A DNA stretch of 64,000 nucleotides, from assembly GCA_029844215.1 (NCBI GenBank), contig CM056728.1, positions 9,202,001 to 9,266,000 of the forward strand. The letters are read 5' to 3'. Position numbers and translations under genes: made by a program. The notes below the pieces were generated by a model. The model was not told where the DNA came from. It did no database searches and worked only from the letters and a program-made list of their open reading frames with translations. This DNA is from Przewalskia tangutica. Its lineage: Eukaryota > Streptophyta > Magnoliopsida > Solanales > Solanaceae. Positions 58,994 to 64,000 of the stretch are shown here, piece after piece. Numbering within the stretch: the first letter of the stretch is position 1; each line of letters starts with the position of its first letter.

Positions 58994-60858
58994 ATGGATT
59001 CATCATCACACTCTTCATCTTCCAAAACCCTCAGAAACCCTAAATCCTTAGAATCTCCTTTTCATTATTCTCCAATGGACACATTCCCTATGTCATCACC
59101 AATGTCAACCAACATTTTAGAGAACACTCCAATGAGTACCAGTCCACCATTATGCTCTGCTATTATACTGAGTTTGTTTAAGAGCCACTGGTTATAAGTT
59201 ATACAGGGGATGATAACAATCACATAGATGTCGATGCAACCCCAGATGTTTCTGTATTAGGAAAGATGACCAGTACTTCTCAGTTTCCCTCCAGGAGGTC
59301 GAGTAGAATCTTTGAAAGAATTGTTCATCCTCAGCCTGCTGTCAAGAATCTAGGTTCGAGATGCAAGTCCCTGCTTGTTCAAGCAGTGACACTGATGACA
59401 CAGACTTCAACCTCACCTCTGAAGATGATAGAGAAGAAACCCTGTTGAAGAGAAACAAGGCGAACCACAAGCTTCTGAGTTTCACCCGGAATCCTCTACT
59501 TCTGTTCCTCAAAAGTCGTTTGAGGATGATGAAATTCCTGATGACACCCCCTTGAAGAGATTTTATCGCAAAGGAATTGCTCACAAAAACATATCACATG
59601 TTGATGCAGATGTTTCCCTAGATGTCACAACATCTCAGGCAACATTCCAGTCGACTTTTGCAGAAACATGTTCCCCTATTTCTTCAAATAGCTCAGATTC
59701 CAACAGACGAGACCTGTCTGAAACAGATAGTGAGGTAAATGATTTCTCTAAAAAAATTATTCTAAAACAAAGCATGATAATTGGGATAATTTTAGGAATA
59801 TGGTAATTAGGCCGGAAAAAGAATTAGATATTGCTTCATTTGCTGAGTATGGTATGGTAGAGTTTCTTGAGGACTGACAGCTGTTGGGATCTGTCGCTGG
59901 CAAAGAACCTTATGTTGATGAGGTTGTGAGACTGTTTTATGCAAATTTGGACTCTGATGTAGAGGATACCTCTTCTAAGAAATATGGAAAGGTTTACCTC
60001 TATAATAAAGTTTATCGTTTCACCCCTTCAATCATAAATCAATGCATGAGACTTAATGAGGAGCATGTGAGAGAAACAGAAAGAGGAATGACAGACAAGA
60101 ATGAAATGATAGAATATCTCACATGAGGTATACTCAAGAAGTGGATTCCTCGTTGCCCAGCGTCAAAACTCACTGCTCCATTTCCAACTCTCTACAAAAT
60201 AGTCATACATAATTGGCTTTCCTCCCTAAATAAATCGATTGTCACGAGAGAACAAGCCTCCCTGATTTTCAAAATAGGAAAACAGATTCAAAGTTTATAT
60301 GGGCAAGATAGTCTTCTATCAGATTGTCAATCTAGCAGAAAAAACATCAACTTCAATTCTACCTTTCTCTTTCCTGATTTATAAAATTTTAACTAGCCAA
60401 GGGCTAGAACTTTCTAGGGAAGATGTTTTGGGGAAAGCTCCTGAAATCTACACTGTAAACAAAGCTATTCTTATGAGCAAAGAGAGGCTAATTGATCTCC
60501 CTTGGACAAAAGAGGCACACAGTGAGAATGTTGTCGAGAGTGTTTCCAACATTCACAACAACATTGGTCCAAGACAGTCTGAACTATCTACAGGTGGCTG
60601 GTGGAACAAATTGCTAAAATCAACTCACAAATTGTTGAGATTGATAATGCTATAAATGCACTAGTTAAAGCCAGGGACCATCTCTTATTGTTGCTTTCTT
60701 CCTATAAATTGGGAGATGATTTTGTGCAGGGGGGGAGGTTGAGACTAGAAATACTGATGCTGCTCGTGGAGCTGATACATGGGGAGATAGAGAAGACTAA
60801 CTATAGTGATGCAGTGTTGAAGTCAAGCAAAGTAGAAATCGGTTGGAGCTACTACTGA
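58994..60858 (+). pseudogene. Sirevirus env-like third coding region
   Basis: Starts MDSSSHSSSSKTLRNPKSLE (58994), a Ser-rich N-terminus. Later frames give SQFPSRRSSRIFERIVHPQP (59280), TDDTDFNLTSEDDREE-type acidic stretches, KRFYRKGIAHKNISH, and then EPYVDEVVRLFYANLDSDVE, KVYLYNKVYRFTPSIINQCM (from 59900) and KKWIPRCPASKLTAPFPTLY. The domain is the transposon protein type seen in Sirevirus/Athila third ORFs. The C-terminal part (60299-60655) holds FYQIVNLAEKTSTSILPFSF and LTSQGLELSREDVLGKAPEI. At least four stops or shifts make it inactive. No clear signal peptide is seen, so 'env' is a positional name. Confidence 0.7.
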
Positions 60859-61243
60859 AGCTTGACTTGCAGAGATGATGACTGGTTGTTGTGCTGCTGT
60901 GATTACTGACTGTTGTTGTGATGTGTTGTTGCTATGTTGGTTACTGATTTTTTATTACTGATTGGGTTGTATAAATACAATTTGATTATGTAGCTAACGT
61001 AGTCATTGTTTTAATTTTGGGATGTAATGACAATTATATTTTGGTTCTGTTTGGATGTAAACAAACTATGTTTTTTTTTCTTTCTAAATCTGACGTGAAT
61101 ATGACATATATATGTGTGTGTCTTGTATATGTTGTGTTTATATGTCATCACAGGTTGAGGGGGAGCATTAGTGTAGTCATAGATGTGTCTACAATTGTCA
61201 TTAAATCACTCACACAGAAAAGATTTGTTTTGTGAAAAAAGAC

Positions 61244-61257
61244 AAAAAAAGGGAGAA
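61244..61257 (+). promoter_or_regulatory. Sirevirus polypurine tract
   Basis: AAAAAAAGGGAGAA directly before the 3' LTR start TGTTAATG. Confidence 0.7.
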
Positions 61258-62284
61258 TGTTAATGTTGGGTTTGGTGTTATGACATTTTGCCCAACATAT
61301 CATTTTTAGTACTAAGTAAAAATAAAAAAATGTTGGAACAAATGTCATGACATTCGGACCAACATTTTGATAACAGTTTTGTCTTACTTCACGGACTGAA
61401 GCTAAACTCGAAGGATTTTTACCACGAGGGTAATTTGACTTGGCAAGGAATTTGGAGCTGAAGAAAAACGTGGGAAGACCAAGTCCAAGTAGTTGTTAAA
61501 CTTGTGGAACAATTCCAAGAGGTTAGAGGATTTTTCTCCACAATCTTCTCCAACAAATCCTACCAGCTGCTCATCTTTCTCTCAACTTCTACAACGATTC
61601 AATGAGCATTTCAAGTAAGACCATCTACTATAAATAGAGAGGTTGCACCAGTGAATCGATATTCAGAAAAATCAAAAGAAAATATCAAGAGAGCTCTCCG
61701 ATATAACGATCAGAAAACTGGATCACAAGTGTTGCATGAGAGTGTCGACAACATTTTGTCCAACATTATAATTGCTTCTTAGATTCTAGATTTGTTCTTT
61801 ATTGAAGCAATTGTAATGAGATGTTGTCTATGTCTATTTAGATAGATTTTTCAGGCATAAGTCATTTGCAACTTAATATTTTTTATTCCTTTTGTATTAT
61901 CTTGTAATATTGTAAAAGAAGGAATATATTGAATTGTATATAAATATATACAATACTTTCGGTCATTAACCGTCATAGGTTATATTATGTAAATATAAAC
62001 ATTTGTCTTCTTTATTATTTCTGTTGCATTTTACTCTTCAAAGATTTTTTTATTTTTATCGAAGTGTCGTCACTTGTGTCAGACCAACCCAGCAGGTCAG
62101 GGGAAGGCCGGACATAGGTTCGAATCCTGCCACCTTTCTTGTGGATCATCCTGTGGTTACCGGATGATGGGAATAACAAAGCAGACGACATTTTTACTGA
62201 CATTTGCAACTGATTTAGCATACAAACTTATTTTACTTGTGGTTAATTTTTAATTGTTCCATAGTATTATCCCGGAACCCAACA
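61258..62284 (+). repeat. Sirevirus 3' LTR
   Basis: 1027 bp from TGTTAATGTTGGG to CCCAACA. A TATA context CTATAAATAGAGAGG lies at about 61628-61645. It contains the 102-bp insert at 62085-62186. Moderate divergence from the 5' LTR marks this as older than the chromovirus and Athila insertions. Confidence 0.85.
62085..62186. mobile_element. 102-bp insert with tRNA arm-like sequence and CAGAC duplication
   Basis: Compared with the 5' LTR (GTGTCATACGACATT), the 3' LTR carries extra sequence bounded by CAGAC (62080-62084 and 62182-62186). It contains ATAGGTTCGAATCCTGCCACC, which looks like a tRNA T-arm (GGTTCGAATCC) and 3' acceptor side similar to an organellar tRNA-Pro. The rest is unrecognised. 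A filler or SINE-like insertion are both possible. Confidence 0.55.
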
Positions 62285-62291
62285 ATTTTAA

Positions 62292-63324
62292 TTAAACCCA
62301 TACTATACAGTTGCCTCTGCCCGGAAGTAACACCATGGCAGAATCCAAAATGAAGCGCGACAAAGCATCTTTGATAAACGGCTCCAACTGAGATTGATTA
62401 TAGAAACCAATCATGTTGGGGAAAAAACCCTCAATATCATGTTTGCCTATAAGGAAAACAAAAATTGTGCTTTCATTATGATTTTACCGAAGGACAATTA
62501 CTTAAAAGACATTCTTATCGCTAGAAAAGCCATGGGTCAATTGGTCAAAGTTTTACCACTATTACTTGGAATGTGTTTTTTGTTTGCTTAGATAAGCAAG
62601 TAATATCTGGTAACTATAAAACAACCCCCAGGAAATAACATTTGGATAACTCCAAGGCAAAGTCATCAAAATCTGAACTTTTCTTTAAAATATTACTCCA
62701 GTACTTGTTGCATAATGTTGTGGGGTCTAAATTAGCGTGGTTTTGAAAGCTCAAGGAGTTGATAGAAATGACTACCATCCAAGCTGCTATATGATTTTAC
62801 CACACTTACAAAAGTACATTTTATAAGTAATTTAGTTCAGAACATCAAGGACCTTAATGGGACTTGGGAAACGACATACATTCAACTGTTGAATCTGTCT
62901 ATTACCCCCTTTAAATATGTTGATAAACAAAACCATGCCATAAAATTTTCTTATTAATTACTTATAAACAAAGTTTTTATTGATAATCAGTGCGTTGTAT
63001 TAGCACTTCGCAGGTAACGTCTTGCAGTCACTCACTGCCTACTCCAACTACAGCTTGGACACCCTGAGCTAACCTTAAGGCTCCACGAGGACCTGTGTTT
63101 TAAGATGTTTGTACAATGTCCTCCACAAGTTTGGGAAAGTTCTCTAGACGGTCTACCAGATATGAAAAAATAGTTTGAGTTAAGCTCAACAATGACAGTA
63201 CCAAATTATACTTGAAATGAAAAGCATCTTCCAAATGTTTGTTATCTTCATAGCCTATAAAAAGGTGCCAAACTGATTCTGTGCCCTTAATGATAGGTGA
63301 ATTATAATATATGTGCCAAATCAA
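62292..63324 (-). pseudogene. 3' exons of an unrecognised host gene, possibly pseudogene
   Basis: Three exon-like blocks on the - strand. Block 1 (about 63324-63036): KGTESVWHLFIGYEDNKHLE, YNLVLSLLSLTQTIFSYLVD, RLENFPKLVEDIVQTS, a TAA stop, then NTGPRGALRLAQGVQAVVGV, with a consensus donor GTGAGT at 63035. Block 2 (62726-62626): TTLCNKYWSNILKKSSDFDD and FALELSKCYFLG, preceded by GCTAATTTAG and followed by a GT. Block 3 (from about 62446 or 62430): GFFPNMIGFYNQSQLEPFIK, DALSRFILDSAMVLLPGRGN and CIVWV-stop (62292). The codon phases of blocks 1-2 and 2-3 agree with the proposed splices. I do not recognise the family. The single in-frame TAA is the only sign of decay, so a sequencing error or a real pseudogene are both possible. 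Confidence 0.45.
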
Positions 63325-63329
63325 AACTC

Positions 63330-64000
63330 AGAACAATCCCAACCAAAAGGCACCCGGACTGTCTAGTGCAAATTAATAGAACAAAGTGGTCAAGTTCAAC
63401 ATATTGTACTTTCTTTTAGGGAAATTCTTTTTTTTTTGGTGAAACGGTAAAAAAATGTATATATGTAACAGTACACCAACCGGAGGCGAACCTACGAACA
63501 ACAGGAATAATGACGCTTGAAATCTTGTGCTTATTCCACAAATCGGGAAGTCACAAGATTTGTTGCGTCAAAACAAAAGTGTCTATCTAAACCCACAATC
63601 CGAGCATTCAAGACTGATGCTCGAAATCTCATGCTCATCCCATAAGTCGGGTAGTCACAAGATTTGCTTGCATCAAACCAAAGAGTGATCCAACAAAACA
63701 ACCAATAGCAATCCCTTAAAGTTGCAGATGCGGGCTTCGTCAAACCCTTACCATGGTAAAACTCATCGGGACAAACCCGCGGTGGGGGAAGAGTACCTTA
63801 GCGTTATGCTGCTATATCGTTGCCAAGAGTCAAATGTTCAAAACTAGAAATAAATTGCGGAAATAAGGAAAACAAAATAGAGTAAACATTAGTCTTGATT
63901 TTGAAGATTAGAGCCTTTTTATTAAGTCTGGACCCGTCAAAAGCAACTTTGTTCCGTTCAATAAGAAACTCAAGAACCCATAATTTTCTCCTGCTAATCT
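63330..64000. other. Right end: no gene recognised; possible intron or repeat DNA
   Basis: No convincing ORF. It contains a T-run with GGTGAAACGG (about 63424-63450), a tandem duplication (next entry) and a GC-moderate segment CATCGGGACAAACCCGCGGTG (about 63765). It may be an intron of the - strand gene or an old non-autonomous element. Confidence 0.4.
63517..63675 (+). repeat. Diverged ~100-bp direct repeat
   Basis: CTTGAAATCTTGTGCTTATTCC-ACAAATCGGGAAGTCACAAGATTTG (63519-63563) recurs as GCTCGAAATCTCATGCTCATCC-CATAAGTCGGGTAGTCACAAGATTTG (63620-63667). Spacing is about 102 bp. The function is unknown. Confidence 0.6.

Larger units (their letters stand above)
31486..62284 (+). mobile_element. 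Sirevirus-like Copia element with two nested elements in its 5' LTR
   Basis: LTRs start TGTTAATGTTGGGTTT (31486 and 61258) and end CTCAACA / CCCAACA (51753 and 62284). The target duplication ATTTT at 31481-31485 and 62285-62289 is perfect. After removal of the chromovirus insert the 5' LTR is ~900 bp; the 3' LTR is 1027 bp, including a 102-bp insert. The internal region has a tRNA-iMet-like primer site, Gag, Pol (protease/pre-integrase, integrase, RT, RNase H) and a third coding region resembling Sirevirus env-like proteins, then a polypurine tract. Multiple stops make all coding parts inactive. Confidence 0.85.

Overview
Plant nuclear DNA, most likely from a member of the Solanaceae. The clues are two intronic SINE fragments that match the TS-type and tRNA-derived SINE sequences I associate with nightshades, an EDR4-type gene with a typical plant intron, and nested LTR retrotransposons with tRNA-iMet and tRNA-Asp primer sites. 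There is no bacterial-type operon, CRISPR array or rRNA. The window is mostly transposable elements around one convincing host gene and the 3' end of a second, possibly damaged, gene.

Left part (1-21140). A heavily decayed Copia element (about 950-6993, 3' LTR from 6994) is split twice. A degenerate ~3.0 kb Gypsy solo LTR (2727-5769) sits between its reverse transcriptase and RNase H remnants. Its 3' LTR is split by a 13.1 kb composite (7258-20349) with a perfect 5-bp target duplication ATAAG. The composite has three ~3.2 kb LTRs alternating with two ~1.7 kb internal regions. These internal regions encode only a Gag-like protein with no protease, RT or integrase, as in a terminal-repeat gag-only (TR-GAG) non-autonomous element.

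Gene island (about 21141-26640). An EDR4-like gene on + runs from a TATA box at 21561, through a probable 5'UTR intron, to a start codon at 22818. One coding intron (22939-23633) holds two SINE fragments. The stop is at 26260 and a poly(A) signal at 26626. A Copia-type solo LTR with TSD ATATT (26641-27549, - strand) sits 10 bp after the poly(A) signal. It is followed by a broken hAT transposon (27650-31004, - strand).

Right part (31486-62284). A three-level nest. A Sirevirus-like Copia element with an env-like third coding region (+, TSD ATTTT) carries in its 5' LTR a Tekay/Del-like chromovirus (-, 31953-51315, TSD TGTTG). One LTR of the chromovirus carries an Athila-like Gypsy (-, 41882-50407, TSD CATAA), which keeps gag, protease and the env-like ORF but has lost RT, RNase H and integrase. 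The Sirevirus also carries a ~1.4 kb organelle-like insert in its integrase and a 102-bp tRNA-arm-like insert in its 3' LTR. It landed a few bases downstream of the stop codon of an unrecognised - strand gene (62292 to about 63324).

The elements are not a pathway; the layout is a history of insertions. Copia came first, then the Gypsy solo LTR and the gag-only composite on the left; on the right the Sirevirus, then the chromovirus, then Athila. Cross-family signals worth attention are a conserved pair of inverted repeats shared by the gag-only LTRs and the chromovirus LTRs, minisatellites at a comparable place in three LTR families, and GC-rich GGCGCC/CCGCGG blocks that recur in otherwise AT-rich, unrelated elements and carry most of the copy-to-copy indels.
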